The notes beneath the pieces were generated by a model, which ran no database searches, was not told where the DNA came from, and saw nothing but the letters and a program-made list of their open reading frames with translations. 33,306 bases of DNA from Acidobacteriaceae bacterium (GTDB taxonomy: Bacteria > Acidobacteriota > Terriglobia > Terriglobales > Acidobacteriaceae), in the NCBI GenBank assembly GCA_025462805.1, contig JAOAPJ010000314.1, forward strand, positions 1-33,306, given 5' to 3'. Numbering within the stretch: position 1 is the stretch's first letter; the number at the start of each line of letters is the position of its first letter. Shown one piece after another: positions 1 through 9,328 of this stretch. The position numbers and the translations under genes are program-made.

Positions 1-26
1 TGACCTGCCCCCGATTACTCATCCAG

Positions 27-1174
27 TCATAACTGGAAATTCTCGGTTGGGTTGATGGTTGTGGTTTCGGAAGGGAGCAGGGCCATGGCCCTGCTCCCTT
101 CCAGTGTCTGGCGGAACTCTTGTGGTGTGCGATAGTCGAGCGAGCTATGGGGGCGCTCGCAGTTGTACTCCTCACGCCAGGTCGCGAGTGTACTCCTGAC
201 GTGGCTCAGGGTGCGGAACCAGTGAGCGTTGAGGCACTCATCGCGAAGCCGGCCGTGGAAGCTCTCGACGTGGCCGTTCTGCATGGGCCGACCGGGCTGG
301 ATGTGCACCAGCTCGATCGTTCGCTCCTCGGCCCAACCCAACATGCGGCGCGAGCAGAACTCTGGACCGTTGTCCGAGCGCATCGCCTCGGGCCGCCCAC
401 GCTCTTCGATCAGTTGCTCCAGCACCCGCGTCACACGTCCACTACCCAGGCTGGTGTCCGCTTCCAGCGCCAGGCACTCGCGCGTGTACACATCGACTAC
501 GCTGAGGATGCGCACCATCCTGCCCGTCGCCAGCCCATCCACGATGAAGTCCATCGCCCACTCCTGATTCGCTCGGCTCAGTCGCGGCTCGGCTGCGCGA
601 TCCCGCACCAGCCGCTTGCGCTTGCGCCGCCGCACCGTAAGACCCTCTTCCACATACAGCCGGTACACCCGCTTCACGTTCACGTCGTGACCGCGTCGGC
701 TGAGCAGCGCGTGCAGCCGGCGATAGCCGTAACGCGGCTTCTGACGCGCCAGCTTCACCAGATCCTCACGCAACGCTGCCTTGCGCTCCGGCCTTGGCTC
801 GTATCGATAGCTGGACCGCTCCACGCCCAGCAGCTTGCAGGCCGTGCGTTCGCTGAGCTGGTACTCCGCCGAGACGAACGCTACTTCTGTCCTCAGCTCG
901 GCAAGCTCCAGCCGTTTTTTCGGATCACTGCCTTTAGCGCCTCGCCGTGCAGACTCAGCTCGGCCACCAGCAGCTTCAGACGGCGGTTTTCGTCCTCCAT
1001 CTGCTTCAGCCGCTGCGCCTCGCTCACTTCCATTCCACCCAACTTCGACTTCCACTGGTAGAACGTCGCCGCGCTGATCCCATGTTCCCGGCACAACTCC
1101 GCCGTCTTCACCCCGGCCTCGTGCTGCTTCAACACCCCGATGATCTGCTCTTCGCTGAAACGGCTCTTCTTCAT
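27..1174 (-). CDS. IS3-family transposase OrfAB (produced by -1 frameshift)
   Basis: OrfB carries the catalytic DDE integrase core. Visible motifs are DFIVDGLATGR with the first Asp, MRSDNGPEFCS with the second Asp, and QNGHVESFHGRLRDECLN with the Glu, so the triad looks intact. An HTH_21-type segment (ERTACKLLGVERSSYRYEPRP) precedes the core. OrfB has no good start of its own. It is read by a -1 shift from orfA at the heptamer at 914-920, giving a fusion of roughly 380 residues. The C-terminal PHSSLDYRTPQEF motif is typical of IS3 transposases, and the stop lies 26 bp from the IS end. The element appears potentially active. The plus-strand ORFs across this region are shadows. Confidence 0.88.
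893..1174 (-). CDS. IS3-family transposase OrfA (HTH_Tnp_1)
   Basis: This 93-residue protein starts MKKSRFSEEQIIGVLKQHEAG, the usual N-terminus of IS407-type OrfA proteins. The HTH_Tnp_1 helix-turn-helix spans about residues 5-50 (AELCREHGISAATFYQWKSK). A leucine-zipper-like coiled coil (RLKQMEDENRRLKLLVAEL) follows and normally mediates OrfA/OrfAB multimerisation. Alone it binds the inverted repeats and regulates transposition; by frameshift it supplies the N-terminus of the OrfAB transposase. The ATG at 1174 follows a GGGAGGAC-like Shine-Dalgarno, and the gene lies about 60 bp inside the right IS end. It stops shortly after the slippery site. Confidence 0.88.
   Translation of the reverse strand: MKKSRFSEEQIIGVLKQHEAGVKTAELCREHGISAATFYQWKSKLGGMEVSEAQRLKQMEDENRRLKLLVAELSLHGEALKAVIRKNGWSLPS
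914..920 (-). promoter_or_regulatory. programmed -1 frameshift heptamer A AAA AAC
   Basis: On the minus strand the orfA frame reads CGA AAA AAC GGC, giving the canonical slippery heptamer A_AAA_AAC. A -1 slip gives AAA AAA CGG, which joins exactly to the OrfB frame (KKRLELAEL). This is the standard way IS3 elements make OrfAB. Confidence 0.8.
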
Positions 1175-1194
1175 GCTCCGTCCTCCCGTTCAAT

Positions 1195-2025
1195 TTACGA
1201 GAGAACTCCAGTTTCATTTGGTAGAGATTCCTGGGAGCAGGTCATTACGATCCTCCATTCATTCTCCGCTTCAAACGAGCTGTCTTTGAAGAGAGGGAGA
1301 ATCGTCATGATTGGCATTAACAAACGCGAGCCTGCGATCTTGACGTTCTCTTCCGCACCGGGGAACCTGGCCTTTATTTCGGCGGGAAGTGTCGCATCTG
1401 GTGGTAGGAGAAGCGCTGGATCTGCTCTGAAGTGCATATCACCTACTCTGAATATCTCGTCGAACGCATCCCCGAGCAGCCGCCTCTTTTCCTCGTCACG
1501 GTATACGCAGGGAGCCAGACCGGGCATGTGGAATTCCCGAAGATCAAAAGCCATGCTGGCTCCGGCTGATCCTGCCGAATACGCTCTCCACTGGCTGAGA
1601 TCATCCCTGCGCGATGTGAAGCAGGTGACGTAGTTGCGATATGGATTCTTAAACGAGAGGAAAATGCGGAACCAGTCCGCAACGTGTTGTCGAACGAAAG
1701 CGATGACCTCTTGAGGATACGGCTGATCTTCGATCAGCCGGTCTGCATATTTGGCAGCATGGAACAGTTCGTCCCTGTCGTTGAGAAACCGCGCATCCGT
1801 GGCGTACATCTCTCCATGATCAAGAATCGCGTGCATCCCATGCATCGACGTGTAATGCCATAGCTGATCCGGTGCAGGAGTCACTAGGTGTGCTTGGAAC
1901 GAGGGCGGAAGAAATTCTAAAAGTGGGTGATCCCCCGGCACGTTCGGCAAAACTCCAGCTTCTTCGCTCATTGAACTGAGCATAACCGAGCCGCCATCAA
2001 CAAGAACGGATGCCGCATTGGGCAC
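1195..2025 (-). pseudogene. DUF2971 domain protein, 3' end replaced by the IS
   Basis: The protein has the DUF2971 hallmarks: LWHYTSMHGMHAILDHGEMYATDARFLNDRDE near the N-terminus, YVTCFTSRRDDLSQWRAYS in the middle, and FEAENEWRIV near the end. DUF2971 is a protein family of unknown function that often lies in accessory or defence-rich regions. The IS right terminus is at 1244, so the last 15 or so residues (from about CSQES to GVLS) are encoded by IS sequence and the native C-terminus is missing. Family members normally continue for several tens of residues after the EWR motif. The GTG at 2025 is the longest start; ATG codons at 1983 and 1971 are equally possible. The product is probably non-functional. 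Confidence 0.75.
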
Positions 2026-2058
2026 CGGTGTGGTGAGGCGCGGGTCCTACGGCGTCTA

Positions 2059-2420
2059 TCATTGCTGCTGCTCAATGGTGACCGCACCTGTTACGCGGTC
2101 GACGATACCCATGGTGCCGGATGCGAAGAAGTAGCGGACCCGCGCGCTGCCTACAACGCGGCAGCAGACCTCAGCGTAGGCCCGTCCTAGTTCGCGCCAC
2201 GTTCCCTGTGTGCGACCGGAGGGCACCAGAACCGGTAATGGTCCCGTAGGGGGTCAGTTTGAAGTCGCGGGCGGGTCTACAGCACGTCGTGAAACTCCGG
2301 CCGGGTCCGTCACCCGCCCAGCACGTTAAACAGGATCGCATCCGGGTTGGTGGACTCGTCCGAGTGATACTCATGGAACAGCGCGTGCGCGGGACCCATC
2401 CCATCCGGAATCCTCTAACC
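2059..2420 (-). pseudogene. degenerate coding remnant, unidentified
   Basis: Protein-like stretches on the minus strand are split over more than one frame. One is FHEYHSDESTNPDAILFNVLGG-like sequence around 2328-2395. Another reads GTWRELGRAYAEVCCRVV and then VRYFFASGTMGIVDRV before a TGA at 2059-2061. No single open frame joins them, and the 214-codon ORF across the region changes character along its length. I do not recognise the family. It probably belongs to the same decayed accessory material as the IS-interrupted gene beside it. Confidence 0.35.
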
Positions 2421-2502
2421 GGAGAAACCGGTGCATGAGCGCTTTGCTTTGTTATCGACAGTTGACAGCCACGCCGGTTCGAGTCGCTGGAGACTCGCCG
2501 AT

Positions 2503-2547
2503 CCTGGTATTTGAAGGAGCGAGCGGCGCCTGGTATTTGAAGGAGCG
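2503..2547. repeat. 19-bp tandem direct repeat, 26-bp period
   Basis: The sequence CCTGGTATTTGAAGGAGCG occurs at 2503-2521 and again, identical, at 2529-2547, separated by a 7-bp spacer. It lies in otherwise gene-free DNA (about 2430-2870) upstream of the TonB receptor pseudogene. Its function is unknown; a local duplication during decay is the simplest reading. Confidence 0.7.
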
Positions 2548-2887
2548 CAGGCTGAGCTGTGCTACGAAGTGCGACCGCTTCAGATCGACATGCTATATTC
2601 ATCGGATATGGCTCATGGCTCCATAGCGACGAAGGGCTCCTTTGCTCCTGCTTCCCCGTGCCGTGCAGCGCGTACTCGATGTCGCTCCTGATCTCTTTCC
2701 ACTTCTGACAGTTCATGGTTTGCCGCTTCGACACTCGGCTTGTGCCTTGTGCGGCTTCCGCTAAAAGCAAGTGGATTTCAGCCTCCTCGTCGCTCATCTC
2801 TGCGAACTTGTCCAACTAGACGTGGTCTACGCGCCGTGCTGCATTTGCAGTGCGCGTTCGGAGAAGAGATTTCGGAGGAAAGACGCC

Positions 2888-5800
2888 ATGCGTATTCAAA
2901 GAGCTGCGCGATCGTTCTTAAGCTACCTGCTGCTTTTGTCGGGCTCTGCATTCCCCCAGACAGTCACCAGTGGCACTGTTGTCGGATCCGTAACGGATGC
3001 CGCTGGGGCCGTGGTTCCTAACGCGGTGGTTACAATCCAGCAAACGGAGAGCGGTGCCGTTCGCATGACCAAAACAAACGAGTCCGGTCAATATCGTTTT
3101 GCGTTCCTTAAGCCGGGAGAGTACGTCATATCCTCCGAAGCGGCCGGTCAGACGACGAATACATCCCGCTTTAACTTGCTTGTAGGGCAAGAGCAGTAAG
3201 CAAATCTCACTCTGTCCATAAACTCGCTAAACCAGTCGATCTATGTAAGCAGCGACGCCCCCCTGCTCCAGACGGAGAATGCAAACCAGGCTACGTCTTT
3301 CAGTCTGAAGCAAGTCGCTAACATGCCCGTGAATGGTGGCGATATCACGAACATCGCTTTCACTACACCTGGTCTGCGCCTCAATGTTGGAGGCGGAAAC
3401 ACCAACTTCAATGTGAATGGACTGCCCTTCAGTTCGGCCCTTTTCACGATCAATGGCGCTGATATTACTGAACCCTACAACCTGAACAACAAGTCAGGCG
3501 CGAGTAATAACACTCTCGGCGCAAATGATATCCAGGAAGCCGCCGTGATCGTGAATGCGTTCAGCGCTCAATACGGGCGTATGGCTGGGGCCAAGGTGAA
3601 CTACATTACCCGTTCAGGAGCAAACCAGTTTCATGGCAATCTGACCGAAAATTACAACGACGCGATTTTCAACGCCAACGACTACTTCAACAACCTGACT
3701 GGAACACCCCGTGGACGTTCCGTCGCCAATCAATACGCAGCCTCCATCGGCGGTCCCATCGTCACAAACAAGCTGCTCTTCTTCGCGAATACGGAAGGCC
3801 TGCGCTACGCTCTGCCGTCCAGCGGCGTCATTTCGCTGCCATCTCCGGCGTTTCAACAATACACACTCGCTCACATTCCGGCGGCGTCCGTGCCGTTCTA
3901 CCAACAGCTGTTTTCGCTCTACAACGCTGCGCCGGGCGTAGCTCGCGCCACACCGGTCACGAACGGAACTGCGCCGTTGCAGGACGGGACGGGCAATCTC
4001 GGCTGCGGCAAACAAACATTTTCCGGTACTTATGTGAATGGCACGAGCGGCCCTCGCTTTGGTAAGGAGGTGCCCTGCTCGGTTGCGTTCGGAACGAATG
4101 CATCAAGTCTCAATACCGAGACCTACGCATCCGGCCGCATTGATTACAACATAAACGACCGGCAGAAGGTGTACTTCCGAGTCAGCCGCGACTGGGGCAT
4201 TCAAGCTAGCGCTACCAGCCCGATTAGTCCAATCTTCAATCAACAAAGCAACCAGCCGTGGACCATTCCCCAAGTCAACTACACCTACACGATCACACCG
4301 AATTTCGTTAACAACTTCATTGCCAGCGGCAACTGGTATTCAGCCGTTTTCGGCGTTGCGGACTTCCTGGCCGCTCAAGCTGCCTTCCCGGGAAACGTCA
4401 CCTTCAATGATGGGGGGGCCAACGGCAGCGCAAACAGCAGCACTGGAACCGGTTTTGCTAACGTGAATGCTTTGCTTCCGACCGGCCGTCGAGGGGAGCA
4501 GTTCCAACTAATTGACGACGTTTCCTGGAGTCGTGGACACCACACCCTGCAGGCCGGAGTGAACGATCGGAATAACCGCATCTCGGATTCAAGCATCTCC
4601 AGCGGCTCAATTATTGGCGCATATACCTTTACCGATCTCACCGACTTCGCTACGGGCACCGTCAACAGTACAGGTACGGGCAGCACCTTCAAACAGTCTT
4701 TCCCACGATTGGCAATGGCTCATACCCGCCTTAACTCCTTGGGCTTTTATGGACAAGACGAATGGAGAGTACACAAAAACCTGAACGTCACTTACGGCCT
4801 TCGCTTCGAACTGCAAGGAAATCCTTCCTGCAAAGAGGATTGCTTCTCGCGCTTCGACACAGCCTTCCTCTCTTCCGGCTATCGGGCGGGGGCGAAGGTG
4901 CCATACAACAGCACAATCAAAACTGGCCTGGATAAGACCTTCGCCGACCTCGAAGGCATTGTGTATGAGCCCCGGCTTGGTGTTGCCTGGTCGCCACTTG
5001 GCGAGGGGAAAACCGTCATCCGTGGAGGCGCCGGACTCTTCGCCAACACATTCGCCGGCAACGTCGCAGCGAACACCTTCGGCAATGCGCCGAATAAGTT
5101 CACGCCCATTGTCAGCTACGGAGACGTCGCGTTGGGTTCAGACTCCAACAGCTCACAGGTCGTTGCCATCGCATCCAATCAAGCATTTCAGAGTGGATTT
5201 GCGAATGGAAGCAACCTCACTGATCTCCAGACGGCGCTTGGAAAGTGAAGTTCGCGACACCTAGCTTCTATGCCTACCCAAATCAGTTCAGCACTATCAA
5301 GGTTGGCGAGTGGAGCCTTGAGATAGAGCAGCCGTTAACTTCGCGCGATGTGTTCGTCCTGACATATTCGGGCAATCATGCATATGACGAGGCGATCATC
5401 AATGCCGATGCCAACGCCTTCATCGGCACGCCGATCCGCTATCCGCAGGGGTTCGGCGGGCTGCCCACCTCAATCCCCGATCCTCGATTCTCCACCGTCA
5501 GCGAAGTCCTCACGTCTGGCTATTCGAACTACAACGGCCTGACAGCGCAGATACGGCATGGCTTCGGGTACGGGTTCCAGGCGCAAGCTTTCTATACGTG
5601 GAGTCACGCTCTTCAATTGGATCCACCGTCCGGCACCTCGACAACGCAGTTTGTCTACAATCCCTACAACCCACGCGCTGGTTACGGAGATACCGGCTTC
5701 GACACGCGGAACAACTTTACAGCGGATGCCCTCTGGACTACGCCAAGGCAGAACAAGCGGTGGCTTCAATCCGCGCTCGGCAATTGGACTTTCGGAAGCA

Positions 5801-6285
5801 AGCTTTATCTCTACAGTGGCCGACCTTTTTCAGTTACAAACAGCCAGATTCCAGGGAACCTGTCCACCTCCTTCGGAGGCACTGTTCTGGCTGGCCTACT
5901 CGACCGAAGCCTGGTGAACAAAAGCTGCTCGCGGTTTGCCGTTGGTACTCCGTGCTTCACCGCGCCACAATTCGCAACCAAAGATCAGCAAGCCGACTTC
6001 GGTAACGTGAGGCCCAACAGTTTCCGTGGCCCGGGATGTTTTACTGTCGCCAGCCAACTCACCAAAAAAGTTCCGGTAGGAGAGCGCGCGGCGTTCGAAC
6101 TCGGAGCCAGTGCCTACAACCTGTTCAATCACCCTAACTTTGCAGTACCCAATGGAAACGTAAGCTCTGGGTCGGTCGGCCTCATCACGAGCACGGTGAG
6201 TTCGCCAACCAGTATCTACGGCACAGGACAAGGGGCCGTCGTTTCGGGCCGTGTGATTGTACTGGTTGGCAAGTTCAGCTTTTGA
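2888..6285 (+). pseudogene. Oar-like TonB-dependent receptor, broken (stop + frameshift)
   Basis: Together the pieces encode an outer-membrane TonB-dependent receptor of about 1,130 residues, normal for the acidobacterial Oar-like family. A GGAGGA Shine-Dalgarno (2874-2879) precedes the ATG at 2888. A signal peptide (about residues 1-24) is followed by a CarboxypepD_reg-like domain (GTVVGSVTDAAGAVV to GEYVISSEAAG), a plug with FTINGADITEP, and a long beta-barrel ending in ...VGKFSF. A TAA at 3197-3199 interrupts the frame just after the regulatory domain; the same frame then continues uninterrupted to 5248. There a one-base loss (LGK then VKFATPSFYAYP) moves the remainder into another frame, open from 5245 to 6285. 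It sits 23 bp before the S9 peptidase gene, so the two probably formed an operon. Sequencing error is the alternative for either lesion. Confidence 0.85.
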
Positions 6286-6308
6286 GGCGTCGCCCCGAGG
6301 ACAAGTAT

Positions 6309-8261
6309 ATGAAGACTTTCGTAGCATTGCTTCTATTCGTCGCGGCCCTGCCATCTTTCGCGCAGAAAAGTCGAATTGCGCTAAAAGACCTTGTCAACAT
6401 CGTACGCGAGCGTCCCGGCGTTCTCTCGCCCGATGGCAGATACTTCGCAATCATCGACAAGGGGCAAGTTGCCCTACAACCTGCAAGCGGAGGACCTAGC
6501 CACCACCTTACTTCGACGACTGGTCCCAAATCAGAGGTGAGTTGGTCGCCAGACAGTAAAAAACTCGCCTTCGTTTGCAAAGGGAGCATTTGGATTGTTT
6601 CTGCCTCTGGCGGTGAGCCACTTCAGATCACGGACGGTATCGCAGGTCCAGGCGATCCGCGCGGAGCAGCCGATCATCTTCCGAAATGGAATCCTAACGG
6701 CAAATGGATACTCTACGAATCTGGTCGGACCGGCTCTAACGAACTTTGGGTTGTGACAGAGGACGGCAGGGCAAAGAACGACCTTGCTCCGTTAGAGGTT
6801 TACACCGGCGAAGATGCGACCAATAATCCCTCGCCTGACCATGGGGACGCCGTATCTTCCGATCGGTTCGCACCGAATCCCGCTTGGTCACCGGATGGCA
6901 CTCGCATTTCTTACACCGAACGTTCCCGGCCGTACTTCTCCGGAAAGCTTAAAGTCTTAGCCTTCGATCAAACCAACGGCCGAGCGAAGGAGCCTGCGTT
7001 CGATGTTTATGTGGCGAAGAATGACGCGGGTGGTGCATGGGCCGTCAACACCGCCGCCTGGTCGCCCGACGGCCGGACCCTGGCCGTCATTCTGCAGGAT
7101 ACAGGCTGGGACAAGGTGTTTCTGATTTCAGCCATTGGAGGCAAGCCACGACAGCTTACGATAGGTGAGGGTGAAGACGAGACTCCCTCGTACTCCCCCG
7201 ATGGTAAGTCCATCGCTATTGTGTCCAATCGAGATTCGCTTGAAGAACACCACATCTGGATTGTTCCTGTAAATGGCTCTGCTCCCCGCCGTCTCACTCA
7301 GTTCTCTGGAATCGAAACTGACCCGCAATGGTCACCGGACGGGCGGACCATCTACTTCCAGCGTGGCACCGTCTTCCGTGGGCCTTCCACCTATGCGGCT
7401 GCAATTCACGGAAACCATGTCCATCCTCTCCAGCCGTTAGCGCCTTCTGTCTTTGAGCAAGCTGAGATTCCCGAACCTGAGGTTTTCCACTTTCACGGAA
7501 AAGACGGCCTTCCACTCGCTGGCATTCTGTACCGTCCAAGGGACTATAGGCCTGGCTCACGGTTCCCGCTTGTCATCTGGGCGCACGGCGGTCCCGAAGG
7601 TCAAGTGGTCCTCAGTCTCTCTCCATGGTCTTTATTTCTCGCTCAGGAAGGCTACCTTGTCTTCGAGCCCAATTTCCGGGGCAGTACCGGATACGGCGAG
7701 CATCTCCGCAATCTGAATGTTGAAGACTCCGGTGGCGGCGAGATCGATGACATTGGTGCGTCTGTGAAAGCGCTAGTTGATCGTGGTCTGGCGGATCCGA
7801 AGCGCGTGGCCATTGGCGGCGGTAGTCATGGGGGCACTGTCGTCGCAAATGCGGTCGCCAAACTTCCCGATACATTCGCAGCAGGCATAGAGATGTTCGG
7901 TGTCGTCGATCGTGCTCTGTTTCTCAAATACACAAACCGCAATTCGCGCATTCGCTGGGAAACGAAGATGGGCGGACCGCCTGAAGCCAAACCTGCCGTC
8001 TACCGCAGAGCCAATGTGCTACCAGATGTGGACAAGATTAGAACGCCACTTCTCATCATGCATGGCGAACAAGACCCGCAGGTGCCACCGCAAGAGTCGC
8101 AGGAATTGGTTGCCGCGCTCAAAAGCGCCGGGAAAACATATGAATATATAACCTATCCCCAGGAGGGACACGGCTTTCGACAACCCGACCATCTTCTGGA
8201 TTCATATCAACGTCAACTAGTCTTCCTTCGGACGTATCTGCGTCCTGCGGATGGAAAGTAA
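6309..8261 (+). CDS. S9 family peptidase (prolyl oligopeptidase type, secreted)
   Basis: This is a 650-residue serine peptidase. The N-terminus MKTFVALLLFVAALPSFAQ is a clear signal peptide, so the ATG at 6309 is preferred over the upstream in-frame TTG. Residues of about 35-370 contain repeated WSPDG/YSPDG motifs of a TolB/WD40-like beta-propeller that gates substrate access. The C-terminal alpha/beta-hydrolase domain holds the nucleophile Ser506 in GGSHGG, Asp589 in HGEQDPQVP and His621 in EGHGF, so the triad is complete. The usual GGSYGG elbow has His in place of Tyr. Family members cleave short peptides or act as dipeptidyl or acylaminoacyl peptidases in the periplasm. It lies just behind the receptor pseudogene, which suggests a former peptide-uptake pair. 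Confidence 0.88.
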   Translation: MKTFVALLLFVAALPSFAQKSRIALKDLVNIVRERPGVLSPDGRYFAIIDKGQVALQPASGGPSHHLTSTTGPKSEVSWSPDSKKLAFVCKGSIWIVSASGGEPLQITDGIAGPGDPRGAADHLPKWNPNGKWILYESGRTGSNELWVVTEDGRAKNDLAPLEVYTGEDATNNPSPDHGDAVSSDRFAPNPAWSPDGTRISYTERSRPYFSGKLKVLAFDQTNGRAKEPAFDVYVAKNDAGGAWAVNTAAWSPDGRTLAVILQDTGWDKVFLISAIGGKPRQLTIGEGEDETPSYSPDGKSIAIVSNRDSLEEHHIWIVPVNGSAPRRLTQFSGIETDPQWSPDGRTIYFQRGTVFRGPSTYAAAIHGNHVHPLQPLAPSVFEQAEIPEPEVFHFHGKDGLPLAGILYRPRDYRPGSRFPLVIWAHGGPEGQVVLSLSPWSLFLAQEGYLVFEPNFRGSTGYGEHLRNLNVEDSGGGEIDDIGASVKALVDRGLADPKRVAIGGGSHGGTVVANAVAKLPDTFAAGIEMFGVVDRALFLKYTNRNSRIRWETKMGGPPEAKPAVYRRANVLPDVDKIRTPLLIMHGEQDPQVPPQESQELVAALKSAGKTYEYITYPQEGHGFRQPDHLLDSYQRQLVFLRTYLRPADGK

Positions 8262-8313
8262 GAGCCGTCAAAGCCGACAGGAGTTCTAGGACGCTGCGCG
8301 TGCCGCGCGGTCA

Positions 8314-8922
8314 TCAGGAAAGTAGTTTTGCTTCCGGGACACCAAATTCCTGCTCCAAGTCATTACGCGATTTGGCCTTCCAGCGGCGGTTGTAGTTTTC
8401 AAGGGACGAGAAACTGCGGGTCAGCATTCGATCGATATACAGAGTGCCTTGGAGATGGTCGATTTCGTGCTGCAGGATACGCGCATACCAACCTGTCGCT
8501 TCAATATGCACCGGTTTGCCCATGTGATCGGACGCCTCGACCACTACCTTGCTGGCGCGGGGAACTAAGGCTGTGAAACCTGGAAGACTCAGGCATCCCT
8601 CGAAGAAAAGCACCTCCGGATGGGACAACAATTGCAGGTGTGGATTAACGAGCACATGGAAGGGAACCGGCCGCCTCTGGCGTTCGACAAGTTCTGTGCC
8701 GGACAAGGCAGCGTGATATTCGGCCTTATCTTCGATCACTGCGAGTTGCAGCGGGATGCCAATCTGCGGAGCAGCGAGCCCGACACCCGGCGCATCGTGA
8801 AGCGTTTCACGCATGTGCTCGATCAGATCGCGCATGTACGTGCTGCGGATTTCCTCCATGGATAGTGAGCGAGCCTTCGTACGCAGAACCGCTTCTCCAA
8901 CATTCGCAATCTTCAATCTCAT
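8314..8922 (-). CDS. def: peptide deformylase
   Basis: This 202-residue enzyme removes the N-formyl group from nascent proteins. The three family motifs are present: GVGLAAPQIG (residues 46-55), EGCLSLPG with metal ligand Cys110, and QHEIDHLQG with His152, catalytic Glu153 and His156. The length is at the upper end of the family because of an insertion between motifs 1 and 2 (ALSGTELVERQRRPVP) and a C-terminal tail. The minus-strand start has a GAGGAAG Shine-Dalgarno 9 nt upstream. It is not next to fmt, so this may be an additional copy, as many bacteria carry more than one deformylase. It is transcribed alone, convergent with the S9 peptidase gene. Confidence 0.92.
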   Translation of the reverse strand: MRLKIANVGEAVLRTKARSLSMEEIRSTYMRDLIEHMRETLHDAPGVGLAAPQIGIPLQLAVIEDKAEYHAALSGTELVERQRRPVPFHVLVNPHLQLLSHPEVLFFEGCLSLPGFTALVPRASKVVVEASDHMGKPVHIEATGWYARILQHEIDHLQGTLYIDRMLTRSFSSLENYNRRWKAKSRNDLEQEFGVPEAKLLS

Positions 8923-9328
8923 TACAGCAACTTCCTCTAATTCTTACGCTAGCACTTGGCTTCGCTGTATTGACGCGGCTTTGTCTTACAGCTATGCTTT
9001 TGACATGCACCTGCAATTGGAGAATTGTCGTTGTTGCTCCTCACAGGTTTTCCCTGTTGAGTTGAGCGGCGATGTCTTCGCCACCGCTCGTTAATTCCTC
9101 GCATCGTTCTTCTCACAGGGTTCAGCATGACGCGGATTCGCGACCATGGGTTTACCCCGATGCGCCCCGCGCCAGGCTACTCATGGTGTCACGTGCAGTA
9201 CTTCGAAGAGCACCTATGACGCGATCGCGAACAGCAACCTGTGGGACGCGGCGAACTTTTCGGCCTCGATGGTCATCCGGTATCCGCGCCATGACTAGTT
9301 TGGGACGGTTCAGCTCTGGAGAGATTCT
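8923..9328. other. intergenic region, no supported gene
   Basis: About 400 bp separates def from the dioxygenase gene. Short open stretches are present (for example MTRIRDHGFTPMRP from 9127, and DAIANSNLWDAANFSASMV in another frame ending near 9298), but they are broken by stops and I do not recognise them. Nothing firm can be assigned beyond the divergent upstream regions of the two genes. Confidence 0.5.

Larger units (their letters stand above)
1..1244 (-). mobile_element. IS3-family insertion sequence (IS407-like), complete
   Basis: The left end begins TGACCTGCCCCCGA at base 1. The reverse complement of the right end (1231-1244) begins TGACCTGCTCCCAG, so the termini are imperfect inverted repeats ending in TG/CA as in IS3-family elements. 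Further partial similarity inside both ends (AACTGGA followed by TTCTC) supports the pairing. The element carries orfA and orfB on the minus strand with a frameshift signal between them, at a usual IS3-family length of about 1.24 kb. The left flank lies outside the window, so a target duplication cannot be checked. The right end sits inside a DUF2971 gene. The IS407 subgroup assignment rests on remembered OrfA similarity. Confidence 0.9.

Noticed and set aside
120..1061. 313-codon plus-strand ORF across the IS
   Set aside because: It is antisense to OrfAB, whose DDE motifs and start are clear; the plus-strand translation has no recognisable motif.
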